A stretch of DNA of 64,000 bases. Source: Neospora caninum Liverpool. Lineage: Eukaryota; Apicomplexa; Conoidasida; Eucoccidiorida; Sarcocystidae. A program made the position numbers and the translations under genes. Under the pieces are notes generated by a model. That model saw only the letters and a list, made by a program, of their open reading frames with translations. It was not told the DNA's origin and ran no database searches. This document shows, piece after piece, positions 35,601 through 48,866 of the stretch; position 1 is the stretch's first letter, and each line of letters starts with the position of its first letter. The stretch covers positions 310,001-374,000 of the forward strand of contig NC_018393.1 of NCBI RefSeq assembly GCF_000208865.1, read 5' to 3'.

Positions 35601-36635
35601 TGACCGTGTGCTGCCACTGCTGAGTCCTTCTCTGTTGTGGGCAGAGACGACGCCAGCCTCTGGAAGACTCTCGAGGCCGGACTGAAGCGGGTGCTCCGAC
35701 GCGGTGTGCTGCAAACAGGAACTCCGTGAGTTCCGGCGCCTTGGTGTACCATTATCGCCATCGCCCCTGACTGTGGGATCGAAGCACAGAGCTTCCTCGG
35801 CAACCTCGTTTTGACTCGACGGGCAACATTCCTCGTCTCTGCCGGCTAACTGGCTGCGCTCAGCGGCGCTGGAGACCCGCCCAGAAGATCCCCTAAGTGC
35901 TGGAGACCGTCGGCCGACCGGACTGCGACTTGGAGTCGCCGCGTTACGCTGCGTAGGGTCAAGCTCTGCTGCGAGCAGCTGCTGGAGTGCCGCGTCTTGC
36001 TTCCGGCCGAGCATTTCGCCTAGTTCCGCAAGGAATTGCTGATCGCCAGAATGCTGCACAGGGGATGATCCACTCTCCTCCCCGACAGACTGCACGGATT
36101 TCCCTTCGTGTTGAACTCCGTCCGCAGCTCCTCGGGCACTCGACAGGAAGTCGTTAAGTGAAGTTGCGGCTTCACGCGTAGCGCCTTCGCGAAGCGCCGA
36201 TTGTTCCTCGTCGCACACGTTCAGCAACCTAGCCTGTCTGCTCATCATTTGTTCAGCCCTCTCGTAGACAGCAGTTGACCGGCAGTTGGACGCCGCGGGG
36301 TTCTCATCAGACGCCTCCTGCCGACATGGGCTGCCATTCACCTTCTCACCTACCGTCCTGACAACCGCCAATGCTTCGGGCTGATTTTCGCCGTCGGGAG
36401 CGAAGCCGCCCATCTCGACCGGCTCCGCGGTGGAGCGCGCCCCTGAAACTGCTGGCTCGTAAAGTAGTGTGCAGTCGTCTGCTGAAGGTCCACAGTCAAG
36501 AGCCCTCCCTACGGCGCCGCAAGACGCGGCAGGGAGTTCTGCATCCTTCAACGGCTTCGTCACGGTGTCTCTAGCGGAATCCTCCTCAACGCGGGCCGCT
36601 CCCGTCGAGAAGGTGTCGGATCCAGCGATATCCAT
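32687..36635 (-). CDS. AP2-domain transcription factor, copy A (three exons)
   Basis: Exons: 36635-35124, 34965-34357, 33850-32687, all phase-0 with GT..AG borders, giving 1094 residues. Exon 1 ends inside the AP2 domain: residues 458-504 hold VTGVRFQAQRNRFVAEWY and RMAYFPVKLYGFERARHLAI, and exon 2 adds the end of the helix, EVLQMKNAKR. This is the apicomplexan AP2 fold, a sequence-specific DNA-binding domain, so the protein should be a nuclear regulator. The rest of exons 1 and 2 is low complexity, with Gln/Leu-rich (QQFLAELGEML) and acidic patches. Exon 3 contains a predicted helical domain at residues about 918-1019 (TKAAVSVILSDLLEKCIPRL through QQEFFVQLVGRGL) that resembles the AP2-coincident C-terminal (ACDC) domain; that label is tentative. 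A paralogue lies head to head at 43462-46640. DNA target and timing cannot be read from the sequence. Confidence 0.9.
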
Positions 36636-39600
36636 GTCTGGTCAGTGGGTCACAAGGTTTAATTTCTCTGGTAGAAAAGGCACGAGCACGTGAATGCTGG
36701 TAACAAGCTGCACGAGATCGATCGCAGATGAAGCTGAAGATTATCCGCTGGCGGGTCTTGCCCGGTCGCCTCGATAGGAGATTCTCCCGCCGCACACCAA
36801 AGGGAGAGAGTGAGTGGTTACGCTTGGTGCATGTTTGTGCTTTCACCAGACGCTCGAAAGAAACGACAGGAAATTAGGGTATACGAGAGAACAGGTGAAG
36901 GAACCGCAGTGCGTTCATTCACGTTTGCTGCGCGTCAGTGCTTGTACTGTTGTAGACCGGAGACAGAGGAGACGACGCCGATATCTTCAAACGCAGATAA
37001 AGCAGAGGAAGAGAGATGTTCCTGTAGACATGCTCCTTCTGCTTTGGAATTTCTGAGGTGTTGGTTCTTGGACGAGGAAGACGTGTTTTTTGCGCCGCTG
37101 GAGAAACGTAAGCAGTGTGATAGACTCAACACGGAGGGACGAAACCTGTCGAAAATGAAGCTCACCGCCGCGGTATATACCTCCGTTTCAACCACGCGAA
37201 ATGGTCAAAGTTTCGTCAACTATTTACCAGTTCGTTCAGACGTATGTATGCTCGGAGTCACCAGCTTGCTGGGAAGTCACGCGGGGCCGAAGGACTGGGC
37301 GACGGACACCACTCGAGGACTGAGTGAGCTCCCAACGAAAAACGAGTGGTCATGGAGATGGTGGAGGGACTCAAAACGAGAAGTTCGAACTGAATTAGCG
37401 TGACACCCTCAAATCGAACCAATCCCTTGTTTGTCATTGAGCGCCAGGAACGGTTTTCGGCCGATATCCGCCTTTGACTCAACGTCCAGAAGTCGACGGT
37501 CCAACTAAAAGCCGAGCACACGAGCGGGATGACGTGCAGCCGGCGTCACCGATGCCCCTAGTTGAACGAAAAAAGGAAGCGCGCACACAATGCGACTTCT
37601 TTTCGCGGAAGGAGAAACTGGATCTGGGCTCCTTTCCGCCACTGGCCTCGAGAGATTACGCCTAAACGCCGCTCCAACAAAGGTGACGACGCCACGCTAG
37701 TCGCCGAGTCAATCTTACTCGCTGATGAGGCGGGCGACCGTGGCACGCCGGTTTCCCTCGGGGCATAGCGCGGGCGACTCCTGCAGGGGAGTGAAGGACG
37801 GCCAGCGGGAAGACTAAAAGTTCCGGAGGCCGCGCAGAGAAAGGTGGGGACGTGTGGCAGAAATGGGTGGACTGGAAACGCATACAATCTCCTTCAACGC
37901 AGGATCCAGAAAAACGAAGGCTCCTGTTTCAGTTCCCTGCGTTGAGTTCCCAGAAGCCGTCCGGATGTTGTTGCTGGCGGAGCACCACGGCAAACCGCGA
38001 TCTGCCGTCTCCGCTCTCGACCAAGCTTGTCGCCGCTTTCCAACTCGGAACTCTGCCGCTGTCCCACGGCTTACAGAATGAGGGCGTCGAACGGGGAGGC
38101 AACGCCAGGAGTGGACGTGGAAACTGTGCAGAAAGAGTTGTGAACCTTGTTCTGGTCAGTGGAACCTGCTGATCTTTTCGTGGCAAAAAGGATTCACACA
38201 CCTGGAAGGTGGACACAGGGGCACAGGAGGAGTGGAGCGAGCGAAGCTGGCCGGAGTTGCGCTCACCAGTTGTGCGCGGCGCGCTGCGGTCAGCAACTGC
38301 AGTTGAGTGAAGGTTGCTGCGGCAAGTCCCGAAGCAAACGGAAAAAAACCAGCGCGACAACAGAAAAAGACGTGACAGCGTCTACAGAGAGGGAACCGGG
38401 CGATAAAGCGCGGAAAAATATCAAAACACACGTGAACGCGGCCGCACCAAGTGTTGCAACTCTTCTGCCACAGTGGGCGGCGATGGCCGGCGCCTCGGCA
38501 GCCCCCGGGGTAAGGAAGGGAACGCAGCGGGCATCCCCAGCCGCGTGGAGGGGACGCGACGGTGTTTGAGCGGTTGTGCGTCACCTGGAACTTCCGGCCA
38601 GTTAGCTGGATGTGCAGATGCGGGACTAGTACGGCTCAGCTTTTGCGGGAATTGGGTAGTCCGGAAGAGTCCGAACCATGTGGGAGAAACTTCCCTGGGG
38701 CGCAAAGTGAACGGTGGGCGTTGCAGAGAGCGAGAAGGACGGAGACGAAGGAGTGGAAGGGAGAAACACCGTTTTGCCGAAAGGGTGTCGAGTGTTCTCT
38801 CTCCATGGATCGGCTGCGCACGCCCTTTTTTTGCGTGAGGATGACTGACGACAAGAAAACAGGTGACGCCCTCACATGCGGCCCTCTCCTGTGGAAGACG
38901 AGGGGCCAACACAGGGGATCGATTTGGACGGTGTCAAGAGAACGGCGCGGAGCCAAGCGGCGCCCCGACGGCAGTTGACTGTTTCTCATGATGGTAAATT
39001 TCGAAAAACTACGCTTTGCACTCCACATCCCACGGGCTCTCGGGCCTTGCACAAACCGCGTCAAAGGCCAGCCGTTACCAACATAACCAGCTCGGTGCGT
39101 GTGCTAACCAGATGGCGTTGGGTGTCGCGTCCCAACGCTGCCTGGAGTTCACGATCGGCATGCTAACGTTTTCCCGTCACTCGCCCACGGGACTCAATTG
39201 AACTCTGGGCAAACGTGCAATATCAGGTTGCCTTCGGACCCCAAAGGAAAGCTTGTTAGATGCACGGGACTGGCTGTGGAAGCGACGCTGCAGTGTGCTT
39301 GTCGAGGAAAAGCTGCCTCGTCAAGAACCTTCCACGACAGCAGGGAATTCTAGGACGAGTCGAGTTGAGACACAATGAGGGGCGAATGAATTCCTCCATG
39401 GGTAGGATGCTATCGGTGTCACTCTGCGTGTTTACATACTCAAGAGGAAGAAAGGCTTTCGAAGAAAGGTCGTCCTCCTCCCCCCTCCCCCCCCCCACAG
39501 GGGACGACGACACCCTGAAGCGACGGACACAGTGCGAGCCAGCAGACTTCATCTCACAGGAAAGAGACGACGACTAGTGAATCACGCAGCCGGGCCAGCT

Positions 39601-42600
39601 TATCGATTGCTAGTTTATCCAGCCTCATGTTCGGTGATGCAATATCACCTAGGACTGTCATAGTCGTCGCAGGGCAGTCTGTGCCGTTGCCATGTGGACT
39701 GCTCGAGGCCTTGGCTGGGACACCAGGGACACAGGGGGAGCATGGCGCATTATCGTAAAGCCTAATAATCAACTCACGATGCTCAAGAATAGCCACTAGC
39801 CATAGGCCATCGTCCTTCTTTCTTGGTCGCGAGAGTTATTACGTGAGGGATCATCTTCCTGCTCATCTCGACTGTCAAGGTGAGGAACAGCAGCTAGCAA
39901 CTTGCGTGCGCCTCAAAGTTAGCGCTGGTCGAAACGCGCAACCACCCCAATCGCTCGTTGCTGACCGGTTGTGCTTTGTCAATCAGTATGCACATTGGAC
40001 TGTTTTAAAGATACAGAGGAATGACACAAGGCCAGAGGAAACGCTACGGATCGCCTGACTAGGCGTGGCATTTCCAATTTTCTTCGCGACATCCGGATGG
40101 GTACAGTCGTTTCATATTGGGGAATGCGAAACCTGAATCAGGGTTCCCTACCAGATTTGAGACAGAGGCACTGATCCAGAGCGAGCGCTTCCCGTGAGAC
40201 GTCGTCCTGTCAACGCTTTCCCTCAGTATAAACGAGCGGGAACGTTTCGCAATGGATATGCTGGCAAATAGAGTATGGCCAACCAGCAGCATCGAACGGT
40301 CCTGCATCAGCATGAAAACTGTACCGCGATTTCCACCGCCCGTTGACTGCGTTTAGCATCCGAATGAGGACAGTTTGCAGCTCTTTTGCCTAGTGGTATG
40401 CCCCGTATACTGCAGTCGGTAGGCGACATGTGTAAAATTGTGGACAACGCAGACTCTTAAATAAGACAAACCACTAGGTGGCAGAAGCCCCTGGGAACCA
40501 CCGTTGTAGAAACTGATAGACGAACGTCTACAACGTCATGGTCAGCGCACCACCGCGGCCGGATGGGACGCAGGGTCCACCCCCGTTTAGGGATCGGGCA
40601 CACCGTATCACCGGTACCATCAAGCATCGTGAGTTCACACTCAAAAGGGTTGGACCCAGAGATCTGGGAAAGCTCTGTTTCACCGATGTATTCGTAAGGA
40701 CACGGCGGATTAAGAAGGCAATGTCACTGGAGGCGCCCACAACACGATCCTTTGAGGCGGCCAACCCTGAAGTCCAGCGATATACTGTTCCGTTGCACAA
40801 GAACTTAGTTACGACCCGAAGCTTCTGTTACCGCAGCGACCAAACGAAAACTTCCTGGTTTGTGACGTGTGTCACGAACACGGGTAGCTATTGCGCGCGA
40901 AATGTCTCATAGCGTCTGGCAGCTTATACCCACTCCACCTCAAAACCATACAATCTTGTGGTTTTGCGTCGCCTCTACATTTTGGTAACAATCTATCCGG
41001 GTGTACTGCCTGAAACAGTTTTCCTTCGGCCAGGGAAACAACTAGCTAGGCACACACTCTGCTGGCAGCATTGCTGCTGCGGACGACGCAATTCGATGAT
41101 TACCGTACTGCGTGGAAGAATCCCGCGTCACGCTGGGCTGTATATCACCTACCTGATTCAGGATGTCCTAATGAATGGACCGCAACACTTCAACCGCCTT
41201 GTTCCAGGGGTCCCGGCAGTGACTGCGCCTCCTTTCTACGCGCCCGCGGTTGATTGTTGAATGCGTTCGAGAACTTGTTGTACGAGCGTGAAGGTCGCCG
41301 GCGAGGGGGAGTTCGAGCCGTGGGGCAGATGGGCACGTAGAGCTCCCTCCATCAGCATCTTAGGCATTGGTCATCCCCCAATCTCTGTCAGTTTGCCTGG
41401 CCACTGGCTCACCGGCTGCTAGCTGTGTCGAAGGCGACCCGTGATGCTGCCTTTCACACACAGAGGGTAACCAAGCCCTTTCAGCCATTCTTTTTGTGTC
41501 CAACAACATCCTGTCGTATCCGCCTGGAGAACGGTACGCTGATTCTTCTACGGAAATTCGGGGGATTCTGCCCCCTTTCGATTTGTACGCTCCCGCCAAT
41601 GCATTCAAGTGTCGATTCCGGTCATATTTACATTCCAGCGTTCCCTAAGGTCCTGTATTTGTGTGAGTCCCGAGGCGACACGTGTGGGAGGCAGTCGCTG
41701 GCTGGTGGCCCCTCTTTTGCTCCCCTGCTTCAGCGCCGTTGTTGAGTGTGGGATTAAAACAAGAAATCCTACATCAGACGTCTCCTTTTTATCCGACAAG
41801 TAAACGCTTGCGGGATGAAAAAGTCCTGCTCCAGTAGCTGCTACATGTGTCGTCCGGGAGGGCATTGTACAGTCGCGCACACAGGACGGAGTCGCCATCT
41901 TGACTAATCGGCCAGCCGTGAGGTTACCTGGCTAAGCAGCTGGCCAGGCGACCATGTAACTTGAGTTCTTGGGCTGCTGCACACCCGCGTCGCCATCTGT
42001 CATGCGGGGGCACTCTCTTTAAGCACCATCCAAGGCTGCTTCAACCGCATTCTGCGCCGCACATATCGCTCTGTTTTTCGAAGCAATTTGTATAAATTCC
42101 AGCACAAGCTATGGTACCGTTTCTCGCCCAAGCGTGTTGGGCACTGCTGCTTGTACGAAGCTTCTCGTGCACGATCATGTCCATCCCAGTCGGCGGCGCA
42201 CTTGCTGTCGGGTACCTCTCCGCCACCCCCCCCCCGCTGACTCACCACGGTGTTGAACAGGCCGACCGCTGCAGCAGTGGCTCTATTGCATTCGAGGGTT
42301 CGAAATTGTGTCGTGTAATTGCCTTCAGCGGGCTATTTGTTTGTCCATGAAATATCCGAGAAGTCTCTGCAGTCTGCCATTTTCCGGCCAAGGTACCAGC
42401 CGCGATACATTTCCTTGGGTCTTGCTGCGTCCGTCCATACCACCATCGTCCGCCTCACGATTCTGTTGCCTCGGCCAGGTGACATCCTGTTCGGCCACCG
42501 TCCGGGATCTTCCGGTGGTTCGCGCTGTGTTCGTCGCTCGTTGTCACCGCTTGGCAGAAAAGTGTCGGGCAAAACACCTTAAATCAAGCGCTGCTGATTT

Positions 42601-43461
42601 TGTGAACCGTCAAACTTTTGGAAGATCGGTTGTCAGATGCATTGGGCGCTTCGAATTTTCGTAATGTTCCCTCATGCCTAGCTCCTGTGGGGTCGTGATG
42701 AAGAGTGACGTTCTGCCTGGGGTTGCCGTCTCGCTAGCCGGCGGGTTGGCGGTGCCCCCACCGTTCGGATCCGTGGCCTAGTTTTCGTATGTTGTTCTCA
42801 AAAACCTCTCAACGCTGTGGCACTTTGGCGTTATAGGACACTCCATTTCCACTGGTTTCGCTTTGCTTTGCTTGTCTATTCTTCCTCAACTGGAGATCGG
42901 TTGGCGCGCTCCGAATGTAGGCTGCGTGTTCTTAGTGCGTCTTCTTCCCGCCGCCGACCATTCTTGTGCGCCAAACGAGTGGACACGTGCGACTGGCAGG
43001 TTCCGGCATAGCCGCATCGGTGGCCGTTCTCCTACACTTTCGCGCGGGCCGTTTTCCTGTTTGTGGTGGAGCCCAGAACTTAGTTGTCCTATTCTGCACA
43101 TCTGGTCGGACTGAGTGTGCTACGGCCATGGGTAGTGCGCGTATCTAGCTAAGCTGTAGGCGTCCTCCAAGCGATCCCGCTCCGCGGAGCTCACTTTTGG
43201 CCTCTGTAGAGTGGGCCCGCTGTCTTTTTTTCCCATGTCTGTAAGGTGAATCTGGATCGTCTGTGAAATCGGAGTTTCTTCGCATTGCAGGCCGTGGTTG
43301 TTTCCGACGGTTTACTTGTTTCGAGGGTTCGGCGCGTCCCAGTGCCAGGCACCGGCGGATCGGGGAAGCGCCAAATAACTGGGTGCCGCCGTGCAGATAA
43401 CGTCACTAGACATTTGATTTAGACCTTCCGTCGCATAGCATTGCCGATTACAGTAGCGGAT
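36636..43461. promoter_or_regulatory. Divergent region between the two AP2 genes
   Basis: Both AP2 genes are transcribed outward from this 6.8 kb, so it should hold two promoters and long 5' UTRs. Many short ORFs occur on both strands (for example 36810-37403 +, which opens with GTG, and 40538-40912 +, 124 codons from ATG). None has a domain or a convincing splice partner. The stretch could hold a noncoding transcript or a small unrecognised gene; I see no direct evidence for either. Confidence 0.5.
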
Positions 43462-46400
43462 ATGATGAAAGTGCGCGTCCGCGAGAACGGTGGGTTTTGC
43501 TCGGAGACAGAGGAACCGTGCCATCCGGTTGGGAGACCGCACGATGGCGAGAAGTCACGGGCGGCTCCGGAGACGGTGACAGAGGAGTGGCGAAACTCGT
43601 GTTCATCTCATGATTTTCAAGGCCCGCAGACAATGGGGACGTCCAGCGCTTCTTGCATAGGGGCGAGACGGGACAGAAGCCTAGACTATCAGGCATCATG
43701 CGTACCGGCGAGATTGCCGAGCTTCCTTCGGAGTGTGGACACGGATGACCAATGCGGAATGACGGATGAGCGCGTTGTCGAATGCATGGGTGCCGTGAAG
43801 CCGGACAGGCACTACCCCGTTGGTGCTTCGAACACCAGCCGTGGGAAGGTATCTTCAGAAGAGCACCTGAACGTCGCTGAATTGAACGTCATTGCTAAAA
43901 TGAAGGCGCTGGCAGGATCACGCCTCCTCCACACATCTAACCAGGCAGTTGGGAATTCGCTTCCCGAAGCTACCCTTCGGCTGTTAACTGGTAGCATGAA
44001 CCTGCCTCAAGACGGATGTGGCCAGGATACTGTCGGTTTTCATCGTAGGCTTGGGGAAACCAGGTCAGGGGAGACACAGTTGTGCCGTCAGCAGGTACTG
44101 AACAGGTGTTCAGATTTCACCGGTGAGGGTCCGGAAAGCTTTGAAACTGCTTTCCGCAAGGCCGAGGTTGACTTCCACCTGTCGGGAAATACTGATGGCG
44201 TCGATAGTACTGGAAGCACTAGGTCAGAGGACTCCGGCTGTGAATCGCCATCCTCACCGCCGTTTATTGCGTCAGCGGCCGCCACTGGTTCCCCAAAACA
44301 TTCTTGTGCCCCGCTTCGCAGCAACTCTGCAAGGGGCAACGATGGGGCCGCAATGGATAGTCGATCCAAGAAAGAGACGGTTGAGACAGACGGCGCTTTC
44401 TGGGTAAATGCCAAAAAACGCACCTATAGCCGGTCGCCGAGGAATATTCAAGCTGACAATGGCCGTGCACTGCCACTCAGGCATAATCAGGAAGGGAAGG
44501 GACGAATCAGTGGCGGCGCTACTTCTGCAGACTACTACGCAATGCATAAAGCCCTGCCCAAGGTGACTGGGGTGCGTTTCCAGGCCCAGAGGAACCGTTT
44601 TGTGGCGGAGTGGTATGACCGCGGTCGAACCAGGATGGCGTACTTTCCCGTCAAATTGTACGGATTCGAGCATGCGCGGAATCTGGCTATCCGATGCAGA
44701 GAGGTGAGCTGCGGGGCCTAAAGAGAAGAGCTTGCCGGGGGATCAAAGCGTGAATGCAGTGCCGACGAAAGGCATGCGGAGGCTTTCGGACAGAATGAGA
44801 GGAGCTTCGATGTGGTCTCTGCAGAAACAAGCGACTTTGGTATCGTGGTAGTGCACTTTTTAGCGGAGTGTCGTTCCTTTGTTTCGTACAGGAAGTGCTA
44901 CAACTCAAACTTGCCAAGCGGAACAGCAAGGGCGACGATCCAAGCAACATCGCGTCCGCACGTCGCGAGAACGGCTGTGCAACTCTCGGGTCATTGGAGA
45001 TTGACACGCCTCCGTTGAAATGCTGTCGCCTCGACAACAACATATCCACGGCGTCTGTGCCTTCTTGGCGACATACAGTTTTCCCGAAAACTTCAACTCC
45101 GCCTTTCCAGTCTCCCTTCCTCTGTGATGTAGCGACCTCTCCAGCACCGCCGCTCAAAAAATGCACTGACAAGGAAACACCTGCTTCGGACGTTAGCCTA
45201 CTTCGATCGCTTCTCGCTGTCGATTCTGAGGCGGTCAACAATGCGATGGCTGCTCACAGTGAGCCGGGCTACTTTTCGGAAGACCCGTGTTTGCCGACGC
45301 TGCTGCAGCATCGGCAGGGGCGCCTGAACTCTAAGCGGACACAGCCACCGGCGAGTGGAAGAGCGGCGAACGCTGAGGTAGGAGAGGCCATCCTACGTGA
45401 GCTGCTTAAAAGAGTTGTGGCGGCGGCCGCTGACGGCGACCAGATGCAGAAGACCCATGGTAATGGCGGCGCCTTGGGCTCCAGTAGTTCAACGGGAAAG
45501 GTAAGCTGCGTGGAGGGAAAGAAGAGAAATCTTCGTGACGAATGGAGGGAACTGCTTGAGGCTGTCGCCTTTCTACTTGTTTGTAAACTGACGGTTTCAT
45601 ATCAGGCTCATCCCTTTCGATAAGCTGGCCACCCCAACGGATGCCCGATGGAGTTGTCCTTACTCCACGCCCTACTACGTATTTTCGCAGATACGCTCAG
45701 CGGTTCTTGTCTCTCGAACCCAGCCTCTTCTGCCTTCCTGTTTTCCACTCAGCGTGTATTCCTGTCGTGTTCTCTGCTGTTATCTGCGCAGGTGTCAACC
45801 GCGCCACTCGGCTTCCGTTCGCCGCTCTCGCCGCTGGATATGGCAGAACTTTTTCAGCCGGCGCCCTGCGATCAGACGCGAACAAGTGACAAAGACGAGC
45901 CTCGGTCTCTGCCTCCCGAGATCGTATCGTCGGCGGAGTGCCCTTCGCCTGCGAAATGCTTCCCATTGTGGCCAGATGCGCAGCAGTCTCGTATCTTGAC
46001 CAGCGAATGCGGTAACCAGACAGACCGTGCTCGGAAGCAGCCTGTCTCGTCAGGCCTCAGACCTAGCGACAGCAGCGGTCTTGGGCGACGTCTCGCAGCA
46101 CGAACAAGTGGGGGAGTGTGCGACCAAGGAGAGGGTCTGGTCGAGCCCTCTAACTACAGTCAAAGGCTTTTTGAGGTACGGGAGTTAGAAGAATGCGGTC
46201 ATCAAAGCGGCGATGGTTGTGAGATCGTCCCAGCAGCGCGCTCGACTGCACAAGACTGCGGAAATCGAGTAGACAGTGGAGTGTTTTGCACGGACGATCT
46301 GCGTGCATCAGAGTCCTCGAACCTGTCGCCAAGTCGCACGGTGGATCCGTGTAACGCACCGGATTCGACAGACGTCCACGAAAAGAAGCTGGCTATACTC

Positions 46401-46640
46401 AAGACGGCGGTTAGTGTTATTATGAACGAGGTGATAGAGCGGTGCACCCGCGGACCGCCTGGCGGTAACCTAGGAACTCGCACACATGGCACTTCCAGCC
46501 TCCAGCGGGGCGGCGCTGTGTCGGGTGATGCCCGGGAATCCGGCGAAGAGGTCCGCAGCGTCGACAAGCAGCATCTGCTGCTGAATGCCCTTCGAGAAGC
46601 CATGGCAGCCGGACATCGCCCGGGGGGTTGGCCCGCGTAA
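43462..46640 (+). CDS. AP2-domain transcription factor, copy B (three exons, shorter C-terminus)
   Basis: Exons: 43462-44703, 44892-45500, 45792-46640, all phase-0 with GT..AG borders, giving 899 residues. The ATG is the first after an in-frame TAG at 43420. The AP2 domain (residues 368-414 plus EVLQLKLAKR from exon 2) has 52 of 58 positions identical to copy A across the window from DYYAMHKALP to the exon end. Exon 2 is 203 codons in both copies although little else in it is alike. Exon 3 keeps the start of the C-terminal helical region (ILKTAVSVIMNEVIERC, residues about 817-835), then diverges, keeps LLNALREAMAAGHRPGGW, and stops two codons later where copy A runs on for about 90 residues. 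It should bind a DNA site the same as or close to that of copy A, but may have lost a C-terminal contact. Frame and splice signals are intact, so it does not look like a pseudogene. Confidence 0.88.
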
Positions 46641-47951
46641 TTGCCAAAGGGTGTGTTGTACAAACTGCATGGAGCAAATGCCGAATCGGGTTTTTGGTGA
46701 AGAAGACAAACAGGGTTGTAGGTTGCAAACCAGAACCGGGGAGATACGCGGTGCGCTGACTGCTCCCAGAACCAGAGACGGCTGTTTTCCTCAACGACAT
46801 TGCACAGTGGGCTCTTGACCTGTGTGAAGAAGTGGACGGAAGAACGAATCCACGTGAAGAGATTAATAGATGCCCGAGCTGGAGTGGATCGTGCCTTGCG
46901 AGCCTGTTGAAGCCTCGGCGCAGGCCATGCATGGCAGCCGAGCATCGTGCCACGGTAGTGGCGCTTCGAATGACCGAATCCATTTTTTTCTTCCTCAGCG
47001 ACGCGTATTTCCGTGTCTGTTGACGCCTCTCGCCGTACTCTGGGCGAGGTGCTTAGACATGCACAGGTGTTCAATGAGTAGACGGATCGGGCTATTCGGG
47101 AGAAAGCGGGGACGCATACCGTTGTTCCAGGCCCTACGGTAGCCGGTGTCCGTGGGCGTGCCCCGCGCTCACTCCGATACGCGTCTAACCACATAAAAAT
47201 GTGTCCGCTGCACACGGGTTCCAGGCTCAGAGCTGCAGAGAGAAAACAGGTGTGCTTTGATCTTTGGCAGTGAGCGTGAGTCAAGCTTACGAGGCAGTCA
47301 CACGTGCATTCTTTTCGCGTGGGCCACTCGCTGGTGCGGAGTGTTAAGGGTGGTCCTCGGAGCGAGACTCAAAACCGCCGTTTGTCGACTTTTAAGAGAG
47401 ACACGAAGGACGATGTGATACGCGCCTTGCCCTCAGGGCGGCCGTCTAGTCAGTGTATTACTTCCGTTCGATTTCGATGCATATTCGCGGCGCTGCATCG
47501 CCTTCCCTTGTTGGGGACTTGCCAGGCCAAGGTACAGATAGAAACGTGGACCAGTAGTTAACTGGGTGGTGCTGATGAAGTGGACGAGCTCGTGTCCGTT
47601 GGCCCGGAGGAAAATGCGTCTGAGAATCCTGTGGAGATTTTGGTGTACACATGTTCCTACGTTCGTCCACGGCTGTATATTTTCCAAGGGCAAGATCACG
47701 TCATGCTAGATGCCATGAACTCTTCTAAAGGTGTTTTACTGTCGTTTTTCACCGAAAATAAATACATGTTCAGACTCCACCGCTGACTAGGGAATCAGAT
47801 GAACTCCATGACTGGGATCAGGGTCATACCGGACATCCTTACGCCTTACCCAGTCCATAAACCTGTATTCATGCCACGGGTTCGGAGGAGCCAGTGTTCG
47901 TTCAAAGGCATTGGTTGGCTGTTTATCTTTTCGGCCCTTTTTTAGAAGGCA

Positions 47952-47974
47952 TGTGTGTGTGTGTGTGTGTGTGT
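47952..47974. repeat. (GT)n microsatellite
   Basis: About eleven GT units, 1.3 kb downstream of the AP2 copy B stop. Confidence 0.9.
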
Positions 47975-48796
47975 CCCGTATCTTCTTGACCCACGGGGGT
48001 GTGAATGCGCTGTCCAGCGGATGGCCACTGCGTTTCTTTAGGTGTGCGTCATTTCCACGAAATGACAAGTAGAGCTTCAATGGCAGAAATGCTTGATGTG
48101 TAAACAATATTCTGCGATGACGATATTTCGCGTCACAGTTAGGGAGAAGATGGCATGATATTCGAGGGGAAGAGGGAGTTTCATTGAACGTTTAGTATCC
48201 TTCAGGTCTGCCCTCGTAGGGAAGCAGAGACTGGGCTGCGGGAGCACTGCATCCGCAAACGGATTCTACGTCGTGATGATACTCGTGCGGAAATTTGCCG
48301 TTAGTGGCTTTCCTGATGTGTGTCATGTATCAAGTGTAAGGGGTTGTGGCATCTGGGGACGCGGGGTTCGGCTCGTTTTTCGTTTTTCCTTTCTCCTCTC
48401 CGAGGAGCAAAGGAACACCCCAAGCTTTTCCAAGGCATATCCACAAACCGTCGTATGACATCGGATCCTTTGGGAATGACTCGGGCAGCGGGTGAATCGA
48501 CGGCCGTGAATGCCCGAGGGAGGAACCGATGTTGCACTAGTGGGCGTATCGCTGGGACAGATTCTGTCGTCTCACCAACCGGTGGTAACGAGAGTACATT
48601 CTCTCATGGACCGCTCTGTGACAACGCGGAGGAGGCTGATGCACGAGCGAGGATATAGAGTCACCAGGAACTAAAAAAAGGACAGGTTTCATGAGGACGA
48701 TGTTTGCATTGGGATCTTCGCTTTCGGTGATCTCGCGTAATGCACGAACGTGCCTGGAACGGCTTCGTCAACAACAGTCGAATGCCCAAGCCGGAC

Positions 48797-48866
48797 GGAG
48801 GGCGATAACGTGGCAGTGGGGCTGCTCTGTGGGAGGGCGATAACGTGGCAGTGGGGCTGCTCTGTG
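48797..48866. repeat. 35-bp perfect tandem duplication
   Basis: Two identical 35-bp copies (beginning GGAGGGCGATAACGTGG) at 48797-48831 and 48832-48866, followed by the first four bases of a third. The perfect identity suggests a recent slip or duplication. Confidence 0.92.

Noticed and set aside
40538..40912. Plus-strand frame of 124 codons between the AP2 genes
   Set aside because: It has an ATG, but no domain, splice partner or regular composition supports it.
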